Source: Bacillota bacterium | Lineage (GTDB): Bacteria > Bacillota > Clostridia > Christensenellales > Aristaeellaceae | Direction: 5' to 3' | Length of the DNA stretch: 64,000 bases | Assembly: GCA_023411375.1 (NCBI GenBank) | Contig: JAEYOW010000041.1 | Span: 124,001 to 188,000 of the forward strand | Shown here: positions 56,139 to 64,000 of the stretch, piece after piece | Position numbering within the stretch: position 1 is the first letter of the stretch | How the letters are laid out: the number at the start of each line of letters is the position of its first letter | Made by a program: the position numbers and the translations under genes | The notes under the pieces: generated by a model | The model's input: only the letters and a program-made list of their open reading frames with translations | Database searches by the model: none | What the model was told of the DNA's origin: nothing

Positions 56139-58094
56139 ATGAAGCGATGTAGGCTTTTTCTTTTTGTCATGGCAGCGCTTGCCGCGCTGCCATGCGCGGC
56201 AAGCGCGGTTGTTGCTTATCCGGGAAACGCTGAGGTTGTGGACGGGTTAAGCGGCCAGATGCTCCAAATTCGCAGCTATGGTGACGAGTTCTTTTCCTAT
56301 ACGACGGACACGGACGGCAATTTGCTGATCAAGGATTCAAACGGCGCATTTCGCTTCGTCGTCGATCGCAACGGTGCGTTCGCCATGGGCGGCTATGTAA
56401 CAGGGGGCGCGTTTGCGCGTTCGGCTGCGTCCCAGGCGCAGAAGGTCAACCTAAGCGGCGGCGTGTCGGACTGGAAGGAAAAGCTCGGCCGGCTGCGCGG
56501 CGCGGGAGGCCGGGAGAGCAACGGGCCGGCGGCTAGAAGCTCGTCCTATACGCCGGGCCGTATTACCGCAGCCTATGATTTTACGAAGGATCCGCTTAAC
56601 GGCAAGCTTATCCCGATGACAGACGCCGATCATCCCCAGCCCCCGCCAATGGGCGGGACCTGCCCGCTTCTGGTGCTGAGGGTGGAGTTTGAGGATGTTC
56701 AAAGCGCCTTTGTTGACACGGATTGGGAAAGCGGCTTGTTTAAGAAAATCAGCGAATATTACACAGCCGAATCCAATGGACGGTTCACATATGTGCCTGC
56801 CCGGGAGACGGGAAATATCGCCGACGACGGCGTGATTACGGTACGGCTGCCGATTATAAGGCCGCGGTATGCGCTTCCCACCGGCGGCAACCAGAATTCC
56901 GGCACGGGGGTGTATGCCGGAATTTATAACGGACAGGGCGTAGCGGCGGGAACAACTTACGCCATTTACAATGATTCCGCCCTTTTCAGCTACGGGGTGG
57001 ACGCCGCCGCCAATTTCGTTGACTTTCAACAATACGACCGCAATAGCGACGGCTATATCTCGCCCACGGAGCTGGCCGTGCTTGTGATTGTGACAGGCTA
57101 TGAGGCCGCTTTTGCCGGCGATGAGGCGAGCAACGGCCTGCCGGCCGTCTGGGCCCATAGCTGGCAGCTCAACAATCTGGCGAAAGAGCCGTCGCTGAGC
57201 CCGTCTTACCTGTCTGTTCTGGTAGACGGCGTCAAGCTGTACAAGTATACGATGATGGGGGAAAACCTGAATTTCCGCTATAGCTATGAAAACCCGCAGC
57301 CCGGCGTTCACCCCATTCAGGCCACGCATGGAACCGCGTGCCACGAGTTGGGGCACGATATGGGCCTGAAAGACCTTTACAATACAGGTTTTTCGAATTT
57401 GTTGCAGAATGTGGATGCGCTGAGCCTGATGGCCGCGAGGGCCTGGGGATTTCAGGCAGGTGAGACGGCTGGAAGCTGTCCGACGAGCCTCGACCCGCAT
57501 TCCAAGTCTTTCCTCGGATTTTGCGGGGAAACAACGGTATCGGCAAGCGGCGCCTATCCGCTTCACCAGAGCGCGTCCCCGGATAAATATGGAATCCTGC
57601 GGGTAAATACCGCATCCCCCGACGTTTATTATCTGCTGGAAAACCGGCAGCGCGCGGGGCACGACGGCGGGCTGTATATGACGTTTGGAGACGAGCCTGG
57701 CGGCGTGGTCATCTGGCGGGTTGACGACCGCGCGGTGCGGACGTATTGGGATACGAACAGGCTGAATACGGTGGAGGGGAATTACGCCATCATGCCTGTA
57801 GCCGTGGAAAACGCCATTGGCATGCGCAGCCCCTTTCGCAGCTCCGTTACCATGTCGCCCGGCGAGGCCTTTTTGGCGCAGCGTTCCCCGCTGATCTCAA
57901 TCGCCGGCCATGATGCGCCGGCTTCCATGATGCGGGTCCAAATCAATATGGGTGAACCGCCGAAACCAACCGTTCCGGTGGCGGTTAGCCCTCCCGCGAC
58001 GGGGGACGGTTCCACGCCGCATGCGTGGCTTTTGCTGATGGCGCTGTCCGGCGCTTTGATAATTGCTTTGCGCCGCCGGATGGCACGCGGATAA
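56139..58094 (+). CDS. Exported M6-family metalloprotease with sortase-like anchor
   Basis: A 651-residue secreted protease: signal peptide LFLFVMAALAALPCAASA, then a propeptide-like region, then the catalytic domain with HGTACHELGHDMGLKDLY (HExxH at about 402-406) of immune-inhibitor-A-type M6 enzymes. The C-terminus has PPATGDGS, a hydrophobic helix and RRRMARG, the layout of a sortase signal with PATGD in place of LPXTG. It probably sits at the cell surface and degrades host or dietary protein (inference). ATG 56139 begins the signal peptide; ribosome-site spacing is long. Confidence 0.85.
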   Translation: MKRCRLFLFVMAALAALPCAASAVVAYPGNAEVVDGLSGQMLQIRSYGDEFFSYTTDTDGNLLIKDSNGAFRFVVDRNGAFAMGGYVTGGAFARSAASQAQKVNLSGGVSDWKEKLGRLRGAGGRESNGPAARSSSYTPGRITAAYDFTKDPLNGKLIPMTDADHPQPPPMGGTCPLLVLRVEFEDVQSAFVDTDWESGLFKKISEYYTAESNGRFTYVPARETGNIADDGVITVRLPIIRPRYALPTGGNQNSGTGVYAGIYNGQGVAAGTTYAIYNDSALFSYGVDAAANFVDFQQYDRNSDGYISPTELAVLVIVTGYEAAFAGDEASNGLPAVWAHSWQLNNLAKEPSLSPSYLSVLVDGVKLYKYTMMGENLNFRYSYENPQPGVHPIQATHGTACHELGHDMGLKDLYNTGFSNLLQNVDALSLMAARAWGFQAGETAGSCPTSLDPHSKSFLGFCGETTVSASGAYPLHQSASPDKYGILRVNTASPDVYYLLENRQRAGHDGGLYMTFGDEPGGVVIWRVDDRAVRTYWDTNRLNTVEGNYAIMPVAVENAIGMRSPFRSSVTMSPGEAFLAQRSPLISIAGHDAPASMMRVQINMGEPPKPTVPVAVSPPATGDGSTPHAWLLLMALSGALIIALRRRMARG

Positions 58095-58265
58095 AAGCGG
58101 CGTTGCTTCCCCGGTATGTTCAGGCCCGCATCCGGCACGCTTAAAAGCAGGATGCGGGCTTTGTTTTTGTACCGCGATTTTCCGCCGCTTCCATAAATAG
58201 GCCTCGTTAGCGGTCAGAACAAACACGGCGGCATGAAAAATGAAAAAACCAATAGGCTGTCTTGC

Positions 58266-58311
58266 TTGACAGCGCTTTTGCTTCCATAGTACAATATGAT
58301 GTTGTACTATG
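58266..58311 (+). promoter_or_regulatory. Promoter of prfC with a 10-bp dyad
   Basis: TTGACA (58266-58271), 18-bp spacer, TACAAT (58290-58295). The -10 lies in a perfect inverted repeat CATAGTACAA-N7-TTGTACTATG (58285-58311), a likely repressor site. Confidence 0.75.
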
Positions 58312-58349
58312 TATTAACCAAGCGGTAAGGAAGAGAGGAAACAACCTTC

Positions 58350-59966
58350 ATGACCCCACCCGAAACCAGCGCGGAAACGCTGCGCCAGATTGAAAAGCGC
58401 CGCACCTTCGCCATTATCAGCCACCCGGACGCCGGTAAGACCACTTTAACCGAAAAGCTGCTGCTTTACGGCGGAGCCATCCGCCAGGCGGGCAGCGTGA
58501 AGGCGCGCAAGGCCGAGCGCCACGCCACCAGCGACTGGATGGAGATTGAAAAGCAGCGCGGCATCAGCGTTACGTCCAGCGCTATGCAGTTTGAATTCGG
58601 CGGCTGCCGCATCAACATCCTGGACACCCCCGGGCATCAGGATTTCAGCGAGGACACCTATCGCGTGCTCGTGGCGGCCGACGCGGCGGTTATGCTGATC
58701 GACGCGGCCAAGGGCGTGGAGGAGCAGACCATCAAGCTGTTTAAGGTTTGCCGCCTGCGCAATATCCCGATCTTCACCTTCGTTAACAAGATGGACCGCG
58801 CCGCCAAGGACCCGTTTACCCTGATGGAAGAGCTGGAGCAGGTGCTGGGCATTCGCTCCTGCCCCATGAACTGGCCCATCGGCGTGGACGGCGATTTTCA
58901 GGGCGTGTATCAGCGACAAAGCGGGAACGTGCTTTTGTATTCCGGCGGCAACCACGGCATGAGCATGGCCGACGAGCTGTCCGTGCCGCTTGACAGCCCG
59001 GAGGCGGAGGGCGCGCTCGTAGAGCATTACCGCACGCGCCTGCGCGACGAAATTGAGCTTCTGGACGTGGCGGGCGACCCGTTTGACAGGGAGGCCGTGC
59101 TTTCCGGAAAGCTCACCCCGCTGTTCTTTGGTTCGGCGGTTACCAATTTCGGCGTGGAGCCGTTCCTGGAGGCGTTTCTGTCCATTACGCCCCCACCCCT
59201 GTCCCGCATGGCGGATATTGGGGAGGTGAAGCCCACAGCCCCCTATTTCACCGGCTTCATATTTAAGATTCAGGCCAACATGAACCCCGCTCACCGCGAC
59301 AGGCTTGCTTTTGTGCGCATCGTGAGCGGCGCGTTTGAAAAGGGAATGACCGTTTACCACTCCGGTACCGATAAGATGATGCAACTGAAGCAGCCCCAGC
59401 AGTTCATGGCCGACGAGCGGGAAGCGGTGGAGGAGGCCTACGCAGGCGATATCATCGGCCTGTTTGATCCCGGTTGCTTTCATCTGGGGGACGCGCTTTC
59501 CACCGGGCCAAAGCTTCACTTTAGCTCCATCCCCGTATTCGCGCCGGAGCACTTCGCGCGGGTTCGGCCCGAGGACAGCATGAAGCGCAAACAATTTTTG
59601 AAAGGCATCCTTCAGCTTGCCGAGGAGGGCGCCATTCAGACCTTCCGCCGCACAGAGACGGGCCGCGAGGAGTTCCTCGTCGGCGTCGTCGGCGTTTTGC
59701 AGTTTGAGGTTTTGGAGCACCGCCTCAAAACCGAGTACGGCGTCAATATGCTGATGGACCGCATGCCCTTCCGCTTTGTACGCTGGGTCAAAAAGTCGCC
59801 CGTGCCGGTGGAAAAGCTCAAGCTGACCTCCACCAGCGGCCGCGCCTTTGACAGTGAGGAACGCGAGGTGCTTCTCTTTGAAAACGACTGGTCCATCCGG
59901 CTTGCGATGGAGAACAACGAGGGATTGGAGCTGGCGGAAACCGCCCGCCGCAATGTATATGAATAG
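58350..59966 (+). CDS. prfC: Peptide chain release factor 3
   Basis: GTPase that recycles RF1/RF2 after termination. The 538 residues match the family: G1 ISHPDAGKTTLTEKLL, G3 DTPGHQDFSEDTYR, G4 FVNKMDR, then the RF3-specific AIQTFRRTETGREEFLVGVVGVLQFEV domain. ATG 58350 lies after AAGAGAGGA. The dyad over its promoter suggests active regulation. TypA, another translational GTPase, follows in the same direction 217 bp later. Confidence 0.95.
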   Translation: MTPPETSAETLRQIEKRRTFAIISHPDAGKTTLTEKLLLYGGAIRQAGSVKARKAERHATSDWMEIEKQRGISVTSSAMQFEFGGCRINILDTPGHQDFSEDTYRVLVAADAAVMLIDAAKGVEEQTIKLFKVCRLRNIPIFTFVNKMDRAAKDPFTLMEELEQVLGIRSCPMNWPIGVDGDFQGVYQRQSGNVLLYSGGNHGMSMADELSVPLDSPEAEGALVEHYRTRLRDEIELLDVAGDPFDREAVLSGKLTPLFFGSAVTNFGVEPFLEAFLSITPPPLSRMADIGEVKPTAPYFTGFIFKIQANMNPAHRDRLAFVRIVSGAFEKGMTVYHSGTDKMMQLKQPQQFMADEREAVEEAYAGDIIGLFDPGCFHLGDALSTGPKLHFSSIPVFAPEHFARVRPEDSMKRKQFLKGILQLAEEGAIQTFRRTETGREEFLVGVVGVLQFEVLEHRLKTEYGVNMLMDRMPFRFVRWVKKSPVPVEKLKLTSTSGRAFDSEEREVLLFENDWSIRLAMENNEGLELAETARRNVYE

Positions 59967-60013
59967 AAGAACCGGTTGGGTATCGTTGCCCAGAGCGGGG
60001 GTGCCGCCCGCAA

Positions 60014-60144
60014 GGGGCTGAGCCCTCGAACGCCGCGCCGCGCTTAGCGCGGGGGGACGGTTGTGTTCAACAGGGCCGGCATCTCAGACCGCCTGACAGC
60101 CAACGCCGTCAGGCCCGCTTCCAGACATGCGAGGGCTCCGCCCC
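60014..60144. repeat. Nested hairpin element between prfC and typA
   Basis: Outer arms of 15 bp (GGGGCTGAGCCCTCG at 60014-60028 against 60130-60144, one mismatch) enclose CCGCGC/GCGCGG (60038-60052) and GCCTGAC/GTCAGGC (60091-60114). It could be a structured RNA or a small repeat element. Confidence 0.6.
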
Positions 60145-60183
60145 GCGCCGCTCCTCATCAACATGATTGAAAGAAGGAACCAT

Positions 60184-62007
60184 ATGATTCGCAACGATAT
60201 CCGTAACATCGCCATCATCGCCCACGTCGATCACGGCAAGACCACCCTCGTGGACGAGATGCTCAAGCAGGGCGGCGTGTTCCGCGAGAACCAGCAGGTA
60301 GCCGAGCGCGTGATGGACTCAAACGACATCGAGCGCGAGCGCGGCATCACCATTCTGGCCAAGAACACAGCTGTGCATTACGGCTCTACCAAGATCAACA
60401 TCGTCGATACCCCCGGCCACGCCGATTTCGGCGGCGAGGTGGAGCGCGTGCTCAAGATGGTGGACGGCGTGCTTCTGTTGGTGGACAGTTTTGAAGGCCC
60501 CATGCCGCAGACGCGCTTCGTGCTTAAAAAGGCGCTTGCGCTGAAGCTACCCGTTATTGTGGTCGTCAACAAGGTGGACCGTCCCGACGCACGTTGCGAC
60601 GAGGTGGTGGACGAGGTGCTGGATCTGTTTATCGAGCTGGGCGCGGACGAAACCGCGCTGGACCGCCCCTTCATCTATGCGTCGGCCCGGCAGGGTACGG
60701 CCACGCTGGATATGGAAAAGCGCGGCGAGGATCTGCGTCCGCTGTTTGAGACGATTCTTGAATATATCCCCGCGCCCGAGGGCGATCTGGCGGGCCCCGC
60801 GCAGGTGCTGGTTTCCACCATTGATTACAACGAGTATGTGGGGCGTATCGGCGTGGGCCGCATCGGGCGGGGTACCCTTACCGAGGGCATGCAGGTTATC
60901 ATGACCAACTATGATACCGGCGTTACCAGCCAGCCCATGCGCCTGACCAGCCTGTATACCTTCGACGGCCTTAAGCGCGTGCCCGCCAAGGAGGCCAGCA
61001 TGGGCGACATCGTAGCCATGAGCGGCATGGAGGATATCTCCATCGGCGACACGGTCTGCGCGCCGGAAGCGGTGGAGGCGCTGCCGTTTGTCAGCATTAC
61101 CGAGCCGACCGTCACCATGACCTTCAGCGTCAACAACAGCCCCTTTGCCGGGCGCGAGGGCGATTACGTCACCAGCCGCCACCTGCGCGCGCGCCTCTTT
61201 AAGGAACTGCAAACCGATGTGGGCCTGCGTGTTAATGAGACCGACAGCCCGGACGCCTTCGAGGTACGCGGACGCGGCGAGCTGCACCTGTCCATTTTGA
61301 TTGAAAACATGCGCCGCCAGGGCTACGAGTTTCAGGTTTCCAAGCCGCAGGTGCTCTACAAGGAGATCGACGGCGTCAAGTGCGAACCGATTGAGCGCAT
61401 GGTGGCCGACGTGCCGCAGGCCTATGCCGGCGCGGTGATCGAAAAAATCGGCCGCCGGCGCGGCGTGATGGAGAGCATGCACGGGCTGGACCGCGTAAGG
61501 CTTGAGTTTTTGATTCCCTCGCGCGGCCTGTTCGGCTACCGCAGCGAGTTCATGACCGACACGCGCGGCGAGGGCATCATGTCCAGCGTGTTTGAAAAGT
61601 ACGAGCCGGTCAAAGGCGACATTCCACACCGAAGCGTCGGCGCGCTCGTTTGTCATGAGGACGGCGAGTCCACCGGCTATGGCCTGTTCTATGCCCAGGA
61701 GCGAGGCACGCTGTTTATCGGCGCGCAGACGCCCGTTTACAAAGGAATGATTTGCGGCCAAAACGCCCGCCCGGATGACTTGGTCGTCAATGTCTGCAAA
61801 CAAAAGCATGTCACCAACATGCGCAACGCCTCCGCCAGCGAGGATAACATGCGTCTGGTGAGCGTCCACCCCCTCACGCTGGAGGAGTGTTTGGAGTTTA
61901 TCGACGACGACGAGCTTCTGGAAATCACCCCCAAAAACCTGCGCATGCGCAAGCGCGTGCTCAGCCATGAGGATCGCGCGCGGGCCGCGCACCGCGCCAA
62001 GCTGTAA
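60184..62007 (+). CDS. typA: Translational GTPase TypA/BipA
   Basis: Ribosome-associated GTPase involved in stress and 50S assembly, 607 residues. G1 AHVDHGKTTLVDEML, the ERERGITI switch, G3 DTPGHADFGGEVER, G4 VNKVDRPDAR, and the C-terminal BipA domain with IPSRGLFGYRSEFMTDTRGEG. ATG 60184 follows AAGGA and gives the standard N-terminus MIRNDIRNIAIIAHVDHG. The exported-protein gene follows 30 bp later. Confidence 0.95.
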   Translation: MIRNDIRNIAIIAHVDHGKTTLVDEMLKQGGVFRENQQVAERVMDSNDIERERGITILAKNTAVHYGSTKINIVDTPGHADFGGEVERVLKMVDGVLLLVDSFEGPMPQTRFVLKKALALKLPVIVVVNKVDRPDARCDEVVDEVLDLFIELGADETALDRPFIYASARQGTATLDMEKRGEDLRPLFETILEYIPAPEGDLAGPAQVLVSTIDYNEYVGRIGVGRIGRGTLTEGMQVIMTNYDTGVTSQPMRLTSLYTFDGLKRVPAKEASMGDIVAMSGMEDISIGDTVCAPEAVEALPFVSITEPTVTMTFSVNNSPFAGREGDYVTSRHLRARLFKELQTDVGLRVNETDSPDAFEVRGRGELHLSILIENMRRQGYEFQVSKPQVLYKEIDGVKCEPIERMVADVPQAYAGAVIEKIGRRRGVMESMHGLDRVRLEFLIPSRGLFGYRSEFMTDTRGEGIMSSVFEKYEPVKGDIPHRSVGALVCHEDGESTGYGLFYAQERGTLFIGAQTPVYKGMICGQNARPDDLVVNVCKQKHVTNMRNASASEDNMRLVSVHPLTLEECLEFIDDDELLEITPKNLRMRKRVLSHEDRARAAHRAKL

Positions 62008-62037
62008 CGACCCCCCTTCGAAAGGAGGAGAAAATCC

Positions 62038-63432
62038 ATGAAACGAACCATTTTTTCTCGCGCGCTGGCGCTGCTTTTGTGCCTGTGCCTGCTGCCCGCC
62101 GCCGCCTTGGCGGAGGCGGCGGACGACGGCGCAGTCACCCGCTCAAACTTTTCCCTGAGCCTGAATCTGCATGCCGACGGCTTCCCGGAGGGCGGGACGG
62201 CCCGTTATGCCGACTGGGAGACTTTTTTGAGCAAGGTAAGCCTGCGCGGCACGGTTGATACGCAGCGCTTTTTACAGCCTTACAGCCGCGTGTATTTCGA
62301 CGGCGGGCTGTACCTGAATGAAAAGCTCACCGTGCCCTTTGTGTACGACGGCTACCACAGCTACCGCTACATCCGCACGCCCGCGCTGGCTGGGGCAAGC
62401 ATGCATTTTCAAATGCACAACTTCTTTGAGTTCATGCTCAAGCCCTATTATTTCATGGATTTGCCAACGCAGTACCTTGCGCTGCTCCTATACCCCGAGG
62501 CCAGCTATTATGTGGGCGACAGCTACTATACGCCCATTGCCGCGCTGTGCGCGGGCACGGGCAACCGTACCGTGGAATATGCCGACCTGTACGAGCTGTG
62601 CGAAACGCTGGACCTGCTTGTGACCGACGATATGGATTATGAGCGCATGTATTTCTACATCACCTCCCTGCTGGTGGATTTACAGGCCTCCGACATGACG
62701 TTGGATGCGCTCGGCTATCTGGAGGACTGGCTGGATTATCTCGACCCCGAGCAGCAGGGGATGCGCATCACGGTCAGCGGCGATACGGAAACCTACGTCA
62801 TCGGGACGACTACGGTTTTTGAAAAGACCGTTTCCGGCGGCGCGACAAGCTTTCGTCTTTATTTGCCCAACAGCGAGGGCTACGCGCTGGCGTTTACCTA
62901 CGCTTACGAGCCTGCCGGGCAGGGCGCGGCGCTTCGCGCAAAGCTGACCGTCACCGCCGAGGGTGCGCAGCGCCTGACGCTGGCCCTGGACGCGGACGGC
63001 CTGCCCATGGAGGGCGAGACGGAGGCGCGGGGCAGCGTGACGATTGACGTCGGCGGCGAAAGCATGGAGGCTCAGCCTATGCCCAGCCGGTTTGAATTCC
63101 GCCTGAGCCGCGACGCGGCAAAGCTGCCCTATGGCATGAGCCTGGGCGTGGACTGGATTCATCCGATGACCGAAAAACCCGCGCTGACGCTTCTGTACAA
63201 AGCGAATATGGAGCGAAAGGACGAAAGCGTGCTTGTAGACCGCGAGTACGACAATCAGGATGATTTCTTCCATTTGAATGAAAGCTACCTGGAGGAGTAC
63301 AAGGAGCGGTTCCTCCCCTCGCTGGCACTGGCGTTTTTCCCATTTGTGTTGGAAATGCCCGCGGGCGTCATCAACGATACGGTGGCTTTCCTGAACCAAA
63401 CCGGAATCCTGGCCTCGCTGGGCATCGAGTAA
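62038..63432 (+). CDS. Exported protein of unknown function
   Basis: A 464-residue secreted protein: signal peptide KRTIFSRALALLLCLCLLPAAALAEA. The mature part is rich in Tyr and Leu with repeated beta strands (MRITVSGDTETYVIGTTTVF, SGGATSFRLYLPNSEGYALA). No catalytic motif and no lipobox (the signal ends ALAEA, not a Cys). ATG 62038 follows AAAGGAGG. The layout recalls DUF-type carrier or outer-surface proteins of clostridia. The GntR gene starts 14 bp later, so they may be co-transcribed. Confidence 0.7.
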   Translation: MKRTIFSRALALLLCLCLLPAAALAEAADDGAVTRSNFSLSLNLHADGFPEGGTARYADWETFLSKVSLRGTVDTQRFLQPYSRVYFDGGLYLNEKLTVPFVYDGYHSYRYIRTPALAGASMHFQMHNFFEFMLKPYYFMDLPTQYLALLLYPEASYYVGDSYYTPIAALCAGTGNRTVEYADLYELCETLDLLVTDDMDYERMYFYITSLLVDLQASDMTLDALGYLEDWLDYLDPEQQGMRITVSGDTETYVIGTTTVFEKTVSGGATSFRLYLPNSEGYALAFTYAYEPAGQGAALRAKLTVTAEGAQRLTLALDADGLPMEGETEARGSVTIDVGGESMEAQPMPSRFEFRLSRDAAKLPYGMSLGVDWIHPMTEKPALTLLYKANMERKDESVLVDREYDNQDDFFHLNESYLEEYKERFLPSLALAFFPFVLEMPAGVINDTVAFLNQTGILASLGIE

Positions 63433-63445
63433 CGGAGGTGATCGC

Positions 63446-64000
63446 GTGCATGACAAGCCTTTGGAAAAAAAGAGCCAAAGTCCGCTGTACCAGCAGCTGA
63501 TGACGCGGCTGAAAAACGATATTGTGGCGGGGGTATACCCGGCCGGCGGCCGCATCCCCAGCGAGCAGCTTCTTTGCGAAACCTACGGCGTAAGCCGGGT
63601 CACTGTTCGCAAGGCGATGCTTGACCTGGTGCAGGAGGGCATGCTGGTGCGCCGCCAGGGCAAGGGGACCTTTGTGGCGGACGAGCGTATCCAGCGCAAC
63701 CTGCTTCAGATCACGAGCTTTTCTCTCGCCTGCCGTGAAAAGGGGCATTCGGCGGGCGCCAAGCTGATCGGCGCGCAAATAGAGACGGTATCGCACGAGG
63801 ACGCGGAGAAGCTATGCGTTCCTCCCGGGGCGAAGGTGCTGGAGGTCTGCCGCCTGCGCCTGAGCGACGGCGAGCCGGTCATGCTTGAAATCAACCGTTT
63901 TCCAGAGCGCTACGCGTTTTTGCGCGAGGAAAACGCGGAGGGCTCGCTGTATGAGCAGCTAAGGCGGCGCGGCATTATCCCCAGCTCCGCCGTGCATGAT
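63446..64000 (+). CDS. GntR/HutC-family regulator, N-terminal part (cut by window edge)
   Basis: 185 codons are visible. The N-terminal winged HTH is SPLYQQLMTRLKNDIVAGVY, then GGRIPSEQLLCETYGVSRVTVRKAMLDLVQEGM, followed by the start of a UTRA ligand-binding domain (ITSFSLACREKGHSAGAKLI). GTG 63446 follows GGAGGTGAT. This is the HutC subfamily, whose operators often contain TGTATATACA; the same core lies at 49172-49181, so it is a candidate regulator of that promoter (inference). Confidence 0.88.
   Translation, partial: MHDKPLEKKSQSPLYQQLMTRLKNDIVAGVYPAGGRIPSEQLLCETYGVSRVTVRKAMLDLVQEGMLVRRQGKGTFVADERIQRNLLQITSFSLACREKGHSAGAKLIGAQIETVSHEDAEKLCVPPGAKVLEVCRLRLSDGEPVMLEINRFPERYAFLREENAEGSLYEQLRRRGIIPSSAVHD

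Noticed and set aside
56451..57662. Long minus-strand frame opposite the M6 protease
   Set aside because: The plus strand has a signal peptide and the HExxH site; the antisense product has no domain.
58446..59720. Long minus-strand frame opposite prfC
   Set aside because: RF3 is unmistakable on the plus strand; no motif or ribosome site in the antisense frame.
60547..61992. Long minus-strand frame opposite typA
   Set aside because: TypA motifs on the plus strand are complete; the antisense frame is a codon-bias artefact.

Overview
The window joins two kinds of DNA. Positions 1 to about 25,350 are accessory DNA: a prophage or phage-derived element followed by an anti-phage and modification island. 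Positions about 25,350 to 64,000 are chromosome of a spore-forming member of the Firmicutes (Clostridia). The spoIIAA-spoIIAB-sigF operon supports the spore-former assignment, and RadA, a PIN-TRAM protein, RF3, TypA/BipA, VanZ and ABC-F proteins fit it. The chromosomal half is GC-rich (GCG, CGC and GGC codons dominate) and the accessory half is visibly poorer in GC. Nothing in the window fixes a genus; a GC-rich gut clostridium is the best guess.

Accessory part. From 13,293 down to 1 all genes read leftwards in phage order: a sigma-like regulator, a small protein, a DUF2800 nuclease, a DUF2815 ssDNA-binding-like protein, family A DNA polymerase, VapE-type primase/helicase, VRR-NUC nuclease, SNF2 helicase, a DUF1492/ArpU-like regulator, HNH endonuclease, P27 terminase small subunit, S-adenosylmethionine synthetase and the start of a ParB-domain gene cut by the window edge. 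Packaging and structural genes should lie to the left. Two copies of one hairpin, with an identical 20-nt loop and covarying stems, lie upstream of two of these genes and look like a structured RNA. From 13,755 to 25,039 there are three modules. The first is an uncharacterised gene with an ImmA/IrrE-like protease fused to a C-terminal HTH. The second is a type IIS restriction system resembling Eco31I/BsaI: an HNH endonuclease, one fused adenine plus circularly permuted cytosine-C5 methyltransferase, and a controller-like HTH, with an alkyl-adenine glycosylase alongside. The third is a three-gene operon with its own promoter: a P-loop kinase-like protein, a PIN-GNAT-ASCH protein and a free-standing ASCH protein. 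No integrase is present in the window. The right boundary is most likely at a tRNA-Ser(CGA), next to a decayed second tRNA-Ser and three 20-bp-period repeats.

Chromosomal part. In order: a flavodoxin/ferredoxin EFR1 protein, RtcB, a MATE exporter, a MarR regulator with a two-gene ABC exporter, a MalT-like LuxR regulator, a small exported protein, a membrane protein, a LacI regulator with an intracellular alpha-glucan hydrolase and xanthine phosphoribosyltransferase, a membrane-protein gene broken by an in-frame TGA, a class 3 lipase, the spoIIA operon, a metallophosphoesterase, RadA, a PIN-TRAM protein, VanZ, an MFS transporter, an ABC-F protein behind an attenuator-like leader, an M6 metalloprotease with a sortase-like tail, RF3, TypA, an exported protein, and the start of a GntR/HutC regulator cut by the right edge. 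Several promoters carry clear dyads (lacI-type, prfC, metallophosphoesterase). Strong intrinsic terminators separate most units.
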